From: Arthrobacter sp. B3I4
GTDB lineage: Bacteria > Actinomycetota > Actinomycetes > Actinomycetales > Micrococcaceae
NCBI RefSeq assembly: GCF_030816855.1
Contig: NZ_JAUSYK010000001.1
Coordinates: forward strand, 3,224,001-3,288,000
Length of the DNA: 64,000 nucleotides
Direction of reading: 5' to 3'
The translations under genes were made by a program, and so were the position numbers. The notes under the pieces were generated by a model. It was not told where the DNA came from. It made no database searches and saw only the letters and a program-made list of their open reading frames with translations. Below, one piece after another: positions 26,216 through 40,300 of the stretch (its first letter is position 1; the number at the start of each line of letters is the position of its first letter).

Positions 26216-26512
26216 TTAGTCCTCATCCAGGATGGCCGGGACCTTGAAGCGGCCCTCGAACGCGTCGGGGGCGCCGGAGAGCGACTGCTCGGCGGTGAAC
26301 GTGTGGCCCACAACGTCCTCGCGGAAGACGTTGGTCAGCGGCAGCGGGTGCGAGGTGGCCGGGACGTCGTCACCGGCGGCTTCACTGACGGACTTAACCG
26401 AATCGACGATGACGGCGAGCTCGCCGGCCATCCTGTCCAGCTCTTCAGCACTCATCTCGATGTGCGCGAGACGCGCGAGATGCGCGACGTCGTCGCGGTT
26501 GATCGCAGCCAT
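26216..26512 (-). CDS. gatC: Asp-tRNA(Asn)/Glu-tRNA(Gln) amidotransferase subunit C
   Basis: 98 residues, the small clamp subunit wrapping GatA and GatB. The N-terminus [22 protein letters not shown] is the canonical GatC helix, and the C-terminal part has [11 protein letters not shown] and a final FKVPAIL strand as in all GatC proteins. First gene of gatC-gatA-gatB; the stop is 4 bp before the gatA start. The upstream 280 bp (to the divergent monooxygenase gene) hold a palindromic repeat copy. Confidence 0.93.
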   Translation of the reverse strand: MAAINRDDVAHLARLAHIEMSAEELDRMAGELAVIVDSVKSVSEAAGDDVPATSHPLPLTNVFREDVVGHTFTAEQSLSGAPDAFEGRFKVPAILDED

Positions 26513-26588
26513 GGATCTCCCCTGCAAGGTTCGGATTATTTTTCCGTCCCAGTCTACGTGGGTTCGCATGGTCCCGACGGACGACGCC

Positions 26589-26645
26589 GAGTGGGCAGTT
26601 CGCGGCAATGTTCCGCCCCGCCACTGCCGTGAACTGCGAACTCGG
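26589..26645. repeat. palindromic repeat, copy A
   Basis: Imperfect inverted repeat, GAGTGGGCAGTTCGCGGC at left and GCCGTGAACTGCGAACTC at right (18 of 22 arm positions pair). It shares GGCAGTTCGCGGCAATGTT (one mismatch) with copy B at 28250. It lies in the divergent region between gatC and the monooxygenase gene. Confidence 0.6.
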
Positions 26646-26728
26646 GAGCCTGCCACTTTCAGGATACGGCCCGCCACGGGGCTTGCCGCAAGGCCCCCGG
26701 CGGGGACGAAAATGGGTGGCTGCGGTAA

Positions 26729-28304
<1,576 letters not shown>

Positions 28305-28332
28305 GCTGGGAAGGGGCCAGCCGCGGAGGGGG

Positions 28333-29784
28333 TCAGCCGATGCCGATGGCTCCGGTGGCCACTCCGACGCCGAGCATGACCAGGGAGACGACCGCGGTGC
28401 GCCAGAGGACCTTTTTGTGGTGGTCGCCGAGGTCCACCTTCGCCAGGGAGACCAGCAGCAGGATGGCCGGGACCAGCGGGCTCTGCAGGTGGAAGGGCTG
28501 GCCGGTGATCGAGGCACGGGCCATGTCGGCGGCACCGACGCCGTAGTGGGCGGCGGTTTCGCTCAGGACCGGCAGGACGCCGAAGTAGAAGGCGTCGTTG
28601 CTCATGAAGAAGGTCATCGGGATGCTTAGCACTCCGGTGATGACGGCCATCAGCGGGCCCATGTCCGCAGGAATGATCTGGACCAGCCATTCGGACATTG
28701 CCTTGACCATGCCCGTGCCGTTGAGAACACCGGTCAGGACCGCGGCGGCCATGACCATGCTGACGACGGCGACGATCGAGGGTGCGTGCGCCACCAGCTG
28801 GGCGCCCTGGTCCTTGACCTTGGGGAAGTTGACCAGCAGGGCGATGGCTGCGCCCACCATGAAGACGAACGGCAGCGGAATGATGTTGGCGACCAGCGTC
28901 ACCATCACCGCCACCGTCAGGGCCAGGTTGAACCAAAACAGCTTGGGCCGCAGGGTCTTGCGGTTGGGGTCCAGCGCGGTGTCCGCCATGGCGGTGTCAC
29001 GCTCGTCCACGAGCAGGTCGGTGCGCTCCAGCACGGCGACGCCGCCGCCGGTGCCGGTCCCCCGGTCGGTGCCCGCACCGGAACCGGTCCGCCCGGCGTT
29101 GCGGCCGGCACCGAAGGCGCCGGTGCCGTCGTCGAACTCAACGCCCTCGGCCCAAATCTCCGGGGCTACCGTGCGCAGCCGGTTGCGTTCCTGCAGGCCC
29201 AGCAGCCAGGCGAAGACCAGCACGACAATGAGTCCGGCGATCAGGGACGGGACCATCGGAACGAAGACGTCGTTGACATCGATCTTCAGTGCGGTTGCGG
29301 CGCGGGCGGTGGGGCCGCCCCACGGCAGGATGTTCATGGTGCCGTTGGCGAGGCCGGCGACGCAGGTGAGGACCACCGGGCTCATCTTCAGCCGCAGGTA
29401 GACCGGCAGCATCGCAGCGGTGGTGAGGATGAAGGTGGTGGAACCGTCGCCGTCAAGCGAGACGGCGGCTGCCAGGATGGCGGTGCCCAGGACCACTTTG
29501 GCGGGGTCGTTGCCGAGCTTTCGCAGGATGATGCGGACCAGCGGGTCGAAGAGTCCGACGTCGATCATCAGGCCGAAGTAGATGATGGCGAACATCAGCA
29601 AGGCCGCTGTGGAGGTCATGGACTTCATCGAGTCCATGACCAAGGGCCCGATGCCCAGCCCTGCCCCGGCGAAAAGCCCGAAAATCGTGGGGACGATGAT
29701 GAGCGCCAGTACCGGCGTCAGCTTCTTCGTCATGATCAACACCATGAACACCGCAATCATGGCGAATCCAAGTAATACCAGCAC
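28333..29784 (-). CDS. CitMHS family citrate:metal transporter
   Basis: 483 residues, about 12 membrane helices, the CitM/CitH type that imports citrate complexed with Mg2+ or Ca2+ with protons. Recognisable family segments are the N-terminal VLVLLGFAMIAVFMVLIM, LDGDGSTTFILTTAAMLP, NILPWGGPTARAA and the C-terminal FMSNDAFYFGVLPVL and SPLVPAILLLVSL. A hydrophilic Gly/Arg/Thr-rich loop of about 60 residues divides the halves. The start is GTG 29784 with a perfect AAGGAG site; the open frame continues upstream to 29907 without similarity. It is divergent from a CitA/CitB-type two-component system 180 bp away that probably induces it with citrate. Confidence 0.88.
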   Translation of the reverse strand: MLVLLGFAMIAVFMVLIMTKKLTPVLALIIVPTIFGLFAGAGLGIGPLVMDSMKSMTSTAALLMFAIIYFGLMIDVGLFDPLVRIILRKLGNDPAKVVLGTAILAAAVSLDGDGSTTFILTTAAMLPVYLRLKMSPVVLTCVAGLANGTMNILPWGGPTARAATALKIDVNDVFVPMVPSLIAGLIVVLVFAWLLGLQERNRLRTVAPEIWAEGVEFDDGTGAFGAGRNAGRTGSGAGTDRGTGTGGGVAVLERTDLLVDERDTAMADTALDPNRKTLRPKLFWFNLALTVAVMVTLVANIIPLPFVFMVGAAIALLVNFPKVKDQGAQLVAHAPSIVAVVSMVMAAAVLTGVLNGTGMVKAMSEWLVQIIPADMGPLMAVITGVLSIPMTFFMSNDAFYFGVLPVLSETAAHYGVGAADMARASITGQPFHLQSPLVPAILLLVSLAKVDLGDHHKKVLWRTAVVSLVMLGVGVATGAIGIG

Positions 29785-29964
29785 GGCCGGCTCCTTCTTC
29801 TGTGGTCCGCACCACTCCGCTGTGATGCGCACTACAGACGTTAGGGTGGCCTGCGTCACGAGGGTGCCTTTGCCGCATTTGATTGGCATACTGCTTGTTG
29901 CACGCATTTAGCTCATTTTGCTCACCGCCGTATCGGCGCTGCCGGATTACGAAGGAGGGCCGCC

Positions 29965-31740
29965 ATGAAAGCCCTCAGGCACCGCACTCCCCTGCGGTTC
30001 ACTACCCAGACGTTGCTGCTGCAGTTGGCCGTAGTGGCCCTGGTGGTACTGCTCAGCAGCGCGGTGCACGCCTGGCTCACCTACGAACGGCTGGGCCGCG
30101 AGGCGGAGAACCAGGCGCTCACGCTGGCCCGGACAGTGGCCTCGGACCCTGCGGTAAGGGCCCAAGTCCAGCAGATTAGCGCGCTGCCGGGCACTCCCCC
30201 GCGGGCGGAACTGCTCGCCGGTCCGTTAATGGCGGCGGCGGAGGGTGCCCGGGCCCGGACCGGCGCGCTGTTCGTCGTGGTCACCGACGAGACGGGGCTG
30301 CGGTTGGCCCACCCCGACGCCGACCGGCTGGGCGAACGCGTCAGCACCGACCCCTCCGAGGCGCTCTCCGGCAAGGAGGTCACCACCCGGAACACTGGAA
30401 CCCTGGGCCCCTCCGCCGGCGCGAAGGTCCCCGTTTTTGCCCCGGGCTCGGCCGCCGTCGTAGGCGAAGTCAGCGTCGGCTACTCCACCGAGACGATCGG
30501 ACAGAGCCTGGCCCGTGACATCGTCCCGATCGCCCTGACCGCGGCCGGGGCGCTGCTGGCAGGTGTGCTGGTATCGCTCCTGCTGCGGCGTCGGCTCCGG
30601 CGGCTGACCCTGGGGTTGGAACCGGAGGAAATCAGCACCCTGGTCCACGACCAGGTGGCGGTGCTGCAGGGCGTGGACGACGGCGTCGTCGGGGTGTCAG
30701 CCGACGGCCGGATCAGCGTCTTCAACGCCGCGGCCCGCCGGATGCTCGGGCAGCCGGACCTGGCCGGGACCCGATGGGCCGACGCCCCGGTACCTGCCCC
30801 GCTTAGGGCCCTGACTCGCCCCGACGCGGTCGAGGGGGACGCCGTCGAGGTCCTGGCCGGTGGCCGCATCCTGGTGGCCAGCGCACGGAAGGCGCTGCAC
30901 GGCCGCGAGGATCTGGGCTGGGTGGTGATGCTTCGGGACCGCACCGAGCTCCAGCAACTGACCCGCCAGCTGGACGCCGTCGGGACCCTGTCCACCGCGC
31001 TGCGGGCCCAGCGCCACGAGTTCGCCAACCAGCTGCACACCATCGCCGGTTTCATGAGCATCGGCCAGCACCAGCAGGCCCGCGACTACCTTGCCCGGCT
31101 CGCAGCCACCGGGCCGTTGAAGTTCCCGGTGGACCAGGCCGAGCTGCTGCAGGACCCGTACCTGCAGGCCTTCGTCGGCGCGAAGGGCGTGGAGGCGGAC
31201 GAGCGCGGCGTGAGCCTGCGGCTGGGCCCCGAGACCCTGGTCCGCGGTCAGGTTATCGAGCCGCAGGACGTCACCACGGTGCTGGGGAACCTGATCGACA
31301 ATGCCGTGAACGCCGCCGTCGCCGGTTCGTCCGCCGACCGGTGGGTGGAGGTCGAGGTGCTGGATGCGCCGGGCGAGGGCGGCGCGGCCGGCACGCTGCA
31401 CATCATCGTGGGTGATTCCGGTGATGGGCTCCCTGCGGACGGGCACGACGACGGCGGGCACGGTTCCGGCGGCGGCTCCGGCGGCGGAACCGACCCCGGC
31501 GCGGAGGCGGTGTTTGCCGAGGGCTTCACCACCGCCCGCCAGCCGGCCCGGGCCGGGGCCGGGCAGGGTCTGGGCTTGGCTCTGGCACGACAGCTGGCCC
31601 GCCGCCGCGGCGGCGACGTGACGGTCCTGGAGCGCGGCGCTCCCGGCGGGCCGGGCGCCGTCTTCCTGGCCACCCTGCCGGGGACCACCGCCGGGGCCGG
31701 CCTTTCCGGTGACGCTTCCGGAGGAGACGACGATGACTGA
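29965..31740 (+). CDS. sensor histidine kinase, CitA/DcuS family
   Basis: 591 residues. Two membrane segments (about 14-38 and 188-210) bracket a periplasmic PAS-like sensor domain of about 145 residues. A cytoplasmic PAS domain follows (GVDDGVVGVSADGRISVFNAAARRMLG), then the dimerisation box with phosphoacceptor His351 in QRHEFANQLH, typical of the CitA/DcuS class, and an ATPase domain with N box VLGNLIDNAVNAA and G boxes (GDSGDG; GQGLGLALARQLA). A Gly/His-rich insert (GHDDGGHGSGGGSGGG) interrupts the ATPase region. ATG 29965 has GGAGG just upstream. It overlaps the response regulator gene by 8 bp. The neighbouring CitMHS gene suggests citrate as the ligand. Confidence 0.88.
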   Translation: MKALRHRTPLRFTTQTLLLQLAVVALVVLLSSAVHAWLTYERLGREAENQALTLARTVASDPAVRAQVQQISALPGTPPRAELLAGPLMAAAEGARARTGALFVVVTDETGLRLAHPDADRLGERVSTDPSEALSGKEVTTRNTGTLGPSAGAKVPVFAPGSAAVVGEVSVGYSTETIGQSLARDIVPIALTAAGALLAGVLVSLLLRRRLRRLTLGLEPEEISTLVHDQVAVLQGVDDGVVGVSADGRISVFNAAARRMLGQPDLAGTRWADAPVPAPLRALTRPDAVEGDAVEVLAGGRILVASARKALHGREDLGWVVMLRDRTELQQLTRQLDAVGTLSTALRAQRHEFANQLHTIAGFMSIGQHQQARDYLARLAATGPLKFPVDQAELLQDPYLQAFVGAKGVEADERGVSLRLGPETLVRGQVIEPQDVTTVLGNLIDNAVNAAVAGSSADRWVEVEVLDAPGEGGAAGTLHIIVGDSGDGLPADGHDDGGHGSGGGSGGGTDPGAEAVFAEGFTTARQPARAGAGQGLGLALARQLARRRGGDVTVLERGAPGGPGAVFLATLPGTTAGAGLSGDASGGDDDD

Positions 31741-32407
31741 AGATTTCCGGGTGCTGATTGTGGACGATGACTTCCACGTCGCCAAGCTCCACGCCGCCTA
31801 CGTGGATTCAGTTGCCGGATTTCTGGCTCTGGCACCGGCCGGCTCCGCGGCCCAGGCCTTGCAGGCGATCCACAGCCTCCGCCCGGACCTGGTGCTGCTG
31901 GATGTCTACCTCCCGGATGCCTCGGGACTGGATCTGCTGCACCAGCTGGATGTGGACACGGTGATCCTGAGCGCCGCCTCCGATGCGGCGTCGATCCGGG
32001 TGGCGTTCCGGCGCGGCGCCCTCGGCTACCTGCTGAAACCGTTCACGGCCGAGTCCCTCTCCCAGCAGTTGCGTTCCTACGCCCGCTACCGGCGGATTCT
32101 GGCGCAGCCCGGGAATCTCACCCAAGAGACCCTCGAACGCGCCAAGCGCGCCCTTATCCCGGGCGACGTCGCGGCTTCCGCCCGGCCACGTTCCGCGACG
32201 GAAGCGGCGGTGCTGGACTCTCTGGAGCCGGGCGAACAGTATTCGGCAGCGGAAGTAGCTGCCCGGGTCGGAGTTTCCCGGGCCACCGCGCAGCGGTATT
32301 TGTCCTCGCTGGCGGACGACGGCGCCGTTGACATTCAGTTGCGGTACGGCACGACCGGCCGCCCAGAACACCGCTACTGTGTGCCGCAGGGTTCCGCCGG
32401 ACAGTGA
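31733..32407 (+). CDS. response regulator, CitB/DcuR family
   Basis: 224 residues. The receiver domain has the acidic pair Asp12-Asp13 (IVDDDF), phosphoacceptor Asp57 in LVLLDVYLPDASG, the Thr/Ser at ILSAAS and Lys in YLLKPF. The C-terminal DNA-binding domain from about 160 is a helix-turn-helix of the CitB type (EQYSAAEVAARVGVSRATAQRYLSSLADDGAV). ATG 31733 overlaps the kinase stop and has GGAGGAG upstream. It should bind in the divergent promoter region between the transporter and the kinase gene (29785-29964). Confidence 0.9.
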   Translation: MTEDFRVLIVDDDFHVAKLHAAYVDSVAGFLALAPAGSAAQALQAIHSLRPDLVLLDVYLPDASGLDLLHQLDVDTVILSAASDAASIRVAFRRGALGYLLKPFTAESLSQQLRSYARYRRILAQPGNLTQETLERAKRALIPGDVAASARPRSATEAAVLDSLEPGEQYSAAEVAARVGVSRATAQRYLSSLADDGAVDIQLRYGTTGRPEHRYCVPQGSAGQ

Positions 32408-32444
32408 GTACTGGCCCGTGCACTCCCGGCCAGCGGGTCCCGGC

Positions 32445-32966
32445 CTAGGTGGTGATGTCCCGGTTCTTGCGGAAGGCGTTGGTGCGGGCGTGGTCGTGGA
32501 CGCGGTCCATTACCTCGATCTGGGCCCGGCCCTCGGTGATCAGCCGGGTAAAGGTGGACTGCTCAAGCCCCAGCTGCGGAGCCAGCTCCTCCAGGGTCTG
32601 CCAGCCGCCGATCTTGCCCAGGAACGCGGCGCGCAGCAGTTCCGATTCCAGCACCAGGGTCATCGGCGAGCGGCTCAACAGCCGGCCGTTCAGCTTCAGG
32701 CGGCCCGCGTGCTCTGCCAGCCAGGCTGCAGCCTGACGGTGCGGCCGCTGGCGAATTCCCAGGTCGTGGATCAGCTGGCGGAGCAGGTCGCGTTCCCGGC
32801 CGACCTCGGCAGCAAGGCCCGCAATCTCGGAGTGGACCGGGGTGTCGGTGAAATCCTTGGCCATCCGTTCGAGCCGGCTCAGGCCGGCGGTGGCGCCCGT
32901 CAGGTGGTCGGACAGATACAGCCCGAGCAGTTGTGCGTCGATGGTCTCGGGGATGTGCGGTGACAT
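32445..32966 (-). CDS. conserved hypothetical helical protein
   Basis: 173 residues, no membrane helix or signal. The sequence is almost wholly alpha-helical by pattern (PETIDAQLLGLYLSDHLTGATAGLSRLERMAKDF, then VHSEIAGLAAEVGRERDLLRQLIHDLGI and a third long helix with HRQAAAWLAEHAGRLKLNGRLL). A four-helix bundle of ferritin-like or related type is possible but no metal-ligand set (ExxH) is seen, so no enzyme activity is claimed. I recognise it as an uncharacterised protein common in Arthrobacter-like genomes. ATG 32966 has GGAGG 7 nt upstream. It converges with the response regulator gene. Confidence 0.6.
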   Translation of the reverse strand: MSPHIPETIDAQLLGLYLSDHLTGATAGLSRLERMAKDFTDTPVHSEIAGLAAEVGRERDLLRQLIHDLGIRQRPHRQAAAWLAEHAGRLKLNGRLLSRSPMTLVLESELLRAAFLGKIGGWQTLEELAPQLGLEQSTFTRLITEGRAQIEVMDRVHDHARTNAFRKNRDITT

Positions 32967-33074
32967 GGAACCTCCGGCTGTACTCGTGCTGTTGCAGCGT
33001 GCGTCAGGGATGGTGCTCTGCTGCAACCCTACCCGAGCCGGAACCGCGTCGGGCGACCCGTCCTGGCAGGCGGC

Positions 33075-33578
33075 CTAGAGGTCCAAGCGGTAAACCAAGA
33101 GCTTGATGTCCGTGTCCGGGACGAACCAGTCGCGCTCGGGAACGCGCTGGAAGCCGGTCTTCTGGTACAGGCCATGGGCGCTCTCCCAGGTCACCCCGGT
33201 GGTCAGCGCCACGCCGGTAACGCCCGGAAGGGTCTTGGCGTGCTCGATGATGGCCTTGACCATGGCCTTGCCGGCGCCGCTGCGCTGGACGGCGGGATCC
33301 ACCACGAGCATCCGGAATTCCAGCTCGTCCGGCTGCGCGATGTCCGCGTAGGGCTCCCCGGCGACGGCGAGGGTCACCGACCCTACTACCTCGTCATCCC
33401 GCTGGGCTACCCAGATGGTTGCGTCCTCGTGCCGCTGGGCGACTTTCTGGATTTGCTGCATGTAGGGGTGGTCGGCGTCCTGGAAGTAGCCGGCGGCCAG
33501 GTACGCGTCCCGGGTGATGCGGGCGACGGCGTCGTAGTCGTCAGGGACGGCGGGGCGAATAAGGATCTGCGAATGCAC
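33075..33578 (-). CDS. GNAT family N-acetyltransferase
   Basis: 167 residues, one GNAT domain. IRPAVPDDYDAVARITRDAYL is the first strand and helix, LVVDPAVQRSGAGKAMVKAIIEHA the acetyl-CoA loop (R/QxxGxG pattern) near 95-115, and LYQKTGFQRVPERDW the C-terminal segment. Start GTG at 33578 (context GGATAA 6 nt before). The substrate is unknown. It has a single-gene layout, with a 108-bp gap to the gene behind it. Confidence 0.85.
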   Translation of the reverse strand: MHSQILIRPAVPDDYDAVARITRDAYLAAGYFQDADHPYMQQIQKVAQRHEDATIWVAQRDDEVVGSVTLAVAGEPYADIAQPDELEFRMLVVDPAVQRSGAGKAMVKAIIEHAKTLPGVTGVALTTGVTWESAHGLYQKTGFQRVPERDWFVPDTDIKLLVYRLDL

Positions 33579-33640
33579 TTATCCATGTTACGCGCGCTGG
33601 TGCCCGCGACGGCACCAAGGGCCGGTATCCGTGACCGAGC

Positions 33641-33663
33641 TATCAGGAGGGCGACGCCGTCCT
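33641..33663. terminator. short hairpin between two minus-strand genes
   Basis: TCAGGA-G-GGC, loop GAC, GCC-G-TCCTGA: near-perfect stem just after the inositol-monophosphatase family gene (in minus-strand order) and before the GNAT gene. No T run, so only a candidate. Confidence 0.35.
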
Positions 33664-33691
33664 GACTGTCAGGGCAGGAAAGAGCGGTTGG

Positions 33692-36885
<3,194 letters not shown>

Positions 36886-36901
36886 TCAGGGCCCCAACAC
36901 G

Positions 36902-36934
36902 GAACGGCCCGGACGCTGCACGTCCGGGCCGTTC
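36902..36934 (-). terminator. strong hairpin after the WXG100 gene
   Basis: Perfect 14-bp stem (GAACGGCCCGGACG, loop CTGCA, exact complement) lying 14 bp after the WXG100 stop codon and 53 bp before the ligA start. A likely end of the type VII-like operon; a few T residues follow on the minus strand. Confidence 0.65.
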
Positions 36935-36947
36935 GTTCACTGCGGTA

Positions 36948-37214
36948 CTAGCGGGAGGAAGCGCTCTCCTGATCGCTGGCGTTGCGGGTCGCCTGCTGGC
37001 TGGCCTGCTGCAGCGCCTGGGAGACCCGGGTCAGGGCGGCCACATGCTCGCCGTTCCACTCGTTGCGGAACTTGTCCGCGTCCGGGCCCATCCACTGAGT
37101 GCCGGCGAGGACCTTGGTCAGCATCGACTTCTGGTTGTCGATCTCCTGCGACCCGGCCTGCAGCTTCGACCCAAGCGCCTTCAGCTGACTGACGTCTGCA
37201 CCCCAAATAGCCAT
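36948..37214 (-). CDS. WXG100 family protein, putative type VII secretion substrate
   Basis: 88 residues, no signal peptide, helical throughout with a central WMG (a WXG turn) at about residue 41 (TQWMGPDADKF), the hallmark of ESAT-6/CFP-10-like proteins, which form helix-turn-helix hairpin dimers and leave by type VII secretion. The usual C-terminal secretion motif YxxxD/E is absent; there is no Tyr at all. ATG 37214 has an AAGGAG site 11 nt upstream. It is the last gene of the long minus-strand operon, 157 bp after eccC, and is followed by a strong hairpin. As the only WXG100 protein here it may be a homodimer. Confidence 0.85.
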   Translation of the reverse strand: MAIWGADVSQLKALGSKLQAGSQEIDNQKSMLTKVLAGTQWMGPDADKFRNEWNGEHVAALTRVSQALQQASQQATRNASDQESASSR

Positions 37215-37371
37215 CGAAAAATCTCCTTAGTTCATCGGACCCGAACACTGTCGGCATCCCCAGCGGCCCCCGGCTGATCCGGAAGATCCAATGCCTAGAA
37301 CCTACCCTGCCCCGGACGAAACCGTCGATGGGCACCCCTCCCCATGGGCCGCCATCGGGGCCGGCGAGGGG

Positions 37372-40300
37372 TCAGGGGCGGTTCTCGGGCGGCAGTGCGA
37401 CCTGGAGCTTGCGGACTTTGCCGCGGCCGACGATGTAGCCGCGGCCCGGAATGAAGTCGCCGCTGATCCGGCCCAGCGAGGTGCTGAGCAGGCTGTCCCC
37501 CTCGATGTCGCCGGGGTTGAGCAGCAGGCCGCGGCGGCCGGACTTGAACGGCTGCGCCAGGGACCAGGCCGAGGACCAGGTAGAGGTTTCGGATTCACCC
37601 ACCACCCACTGCTCGGCCTTGATCGACGCCGTGACCAGCCGGAGCAGCCCGGTCTCGGCCAAGGTGTCGGTGAACTCCGTCAGGCCTTCGATGAAGATCG
37701 CCAGCTTGCCGGGGGTGCCGGTGGCGTAGTCCACCAGTTCGTCGAGCGCTTCCTCGACGTCGTCCGTGCCCACCACCGAGCGGTCCCAGAGCTTCAGCGA
37801 CGCCGAGGCGGACCGCCGGGACCCCAGGTAGATCAGTTCCACGCCCGGGTTGGAGCGGCGCAGGGCGTAGCCGAGGGTCACCAGCGCCACGGTCCGGCCG
37901 GACCCTGGCGGACCGGCCAGCAACAGCGGGCCCTTCGCCAGGATCTCGGCCGGCTGCAGGGTCTCGTCGTCGACGCCGATCACCGGCAGGTCGGGGCTGC
38001 CCGCGGGGAGCAGGTCCAGATCGACCGAGTCGGGCAGGCGTTCGATCTGCGGTGCGCGCTCCACGCCCTGCCGCAGCATGGCCTCGCGAAGTTTATGCAC
38101 CTCGCGGGCCTGCACTGCGAGGTTGGAGTTGCCGCCCAGCACCGCCAGCTGCACCTCCAGTCCCTCCAGCAGGCCGCGGCCCGGAGGCGTTCCGGCACCC
38201 AGCACGTCCCGCGGCACGTCCATCGACAGGTAGTCCTCCTCGGAGGAGAGCCGCAGCACCAGCCGGCGCTGGATCGAGGCCAGCAACGACGGCGGCACGG
38301 CGTTGGGCCGGTCGCCGGTGACCACGAGGTGGATGCCGAGGGGGCGGCCGTCAGTGGCCAGCTGCAGGAAGATATCCCACAGCGCGGAGAGCTTGCTGTA
38401 TTCGTAGGCTTCGCGGAACGCGGACATGCCGTCGACCAGGACGAAGATGCGCTTTTCGTCGGGCATGTTGGCCAGCCGGCGGTACTCCACGATGGTGGAC
38501 GCCCGGACCTCGGCGTAGCGGGCCGAGCGGTCGTCGGCGAGGTCCCGCAGCCAGCGCAGCAGCCTGCCGACACGTTCGACGTCGTCGCCGTTGATGACCT
38601 CGCCGACGTGCGGCAGCGCATCCAGCATCTTCAGGCCGGAGGAGCCGCAGTCGATACCGTAAACGTTCACCGGCCCGCCGCGCGGGGTGACGGCGGCGGC
38701 GGCCGCAATGCCGCGCAGCGCGGCGGACTTGCCCGAGCCGCCGGTGCCGTAGATGGCCATGTTTCCGTCGCGGTCCGGCTCGTAAAACACCGTCGGCTGG
38801 TCCTGGTGCGCAGGATCGTCCGCCACGCCCAGGAGCAGCCGCTCGTCGGTGCGCGGGTTCGGCAGCCGGGAGAAGTCGTAGGTGGTCGCCAGCTCATCCA
38901 GCCAGGGCTTGCGCGGCGGCTCGATGGCGAGGACGTCGGCTGCCTTGACGATGTTGGCCGTCATCCGGGCGATGTCGTTGGGCCCGGCGAACTGCTCCTG
39001 CTCCGGCACCGCCGCGGCCGGCGCTGCCCACGCGGCGCCGGAGCCAAAGGCCATTTCGACGACGTCGATCTGCGGTCGTTGCGGCTTCTCCGTGGTCCAG
39101 CCGCCGGCGTACCCGGTCTGGAAGCCCTGGATCCGGCCCGGCCCGGTTTTGGCCGCGCCGCGGCCGGGGATGGAGGGGTCAAAGTATGCGGCGGTGGGCA
39201 CGCCGAGTATGTCGACGGCGTCGTCCTCGTCCGCCATCCGCAGCGCCACGCGCAGGTTGGTGTTGGCGCGCAGGCTCTCCTTAATCACGCCGGCCGGGCG
39301 CTGCGTGGCCAGGATCAGGTGCAGGCCCAACGAGCGGCCGCGGGCGGCGACGTCGACGACGCCGTCGACGAACTCCGGCACCTCGGTGGCGAGGGCGGCG
39401 AATTCGTCCACGATGATGATCAGGTACGGCGGCGCTTCCGGGTCGGCCTGGCGCTGGAGTTCCAGCAGGTCCTTGGCTTTCTTGCGGTTGAGCAGCTTCT
39501 CGCGGTGGTGCAGTTCGGCCCGGAGCGAGGTCAGGGCGCGGCGGACCAGGTGCGGCGAGAGGTCGGTGACCAGGCCGACGGTGTGCGGCAGGTGCAGGCA
39601 GTCCGCGAACGCGGCGCCGCCCTTGTAATCCACGAACAGGAAGCTCACCCGGTCCGGGCTGTACGCCGCGGCCATGCCCATCACCCAGGACTGCAGGAAC
39701 TCGGACTTGCCGGCGCCGGTGGTGCCGCCGACCAGCGCGTGCGGGCCCTCGTTTTTCAGGTCGAGGTAGAGCGGCTCGATGCCCTTGGAACCGACCAGGG
39801 CGCGGAGCGTGCCGTTGTCCTTGCGGTTGGGTTTGGCGGTGGCGCGGACGGAGTTGTTCTCGCTCCAGCGGTCGGCGACGGCCTGCGGGTTGTCCAGGAA
39901 GTCCTTGCCGATCAGGGTCGCGTAAGACACCGCGCGGGGCAGGTCGGAGTCGTCCTCGAGCGGCTTGCCGACGTCGACCACGGGCGCGAGCATACGTGCC
40001 AGCTGCGCGGCGAGCCCGGCGTCGAGGCTTTCGCAGCTGACCGGGAAGGTGTGCCGGCCGAGCCGGACCTGCCCGGTGGTGGTGCCGTGTTCGCCGTCGA
40101 CTGCCATGAAGTCCCGGCACGCCGCCGGGAGCTGCTGGACGGAGGTGGCCACCCACATCACGTGCACGCCGGAGTCCGGACCGCGTTCCAGCACCCGGGT
40201 GAGCCGTCCGCGGTCCACCGGCGCGTCGTCTTCGACCACCAGCAGCACGGTGGGCAGCTGCGGGGCCGGGACTTCCCCGCCCTGCCCGTGGTCAGCCGCG

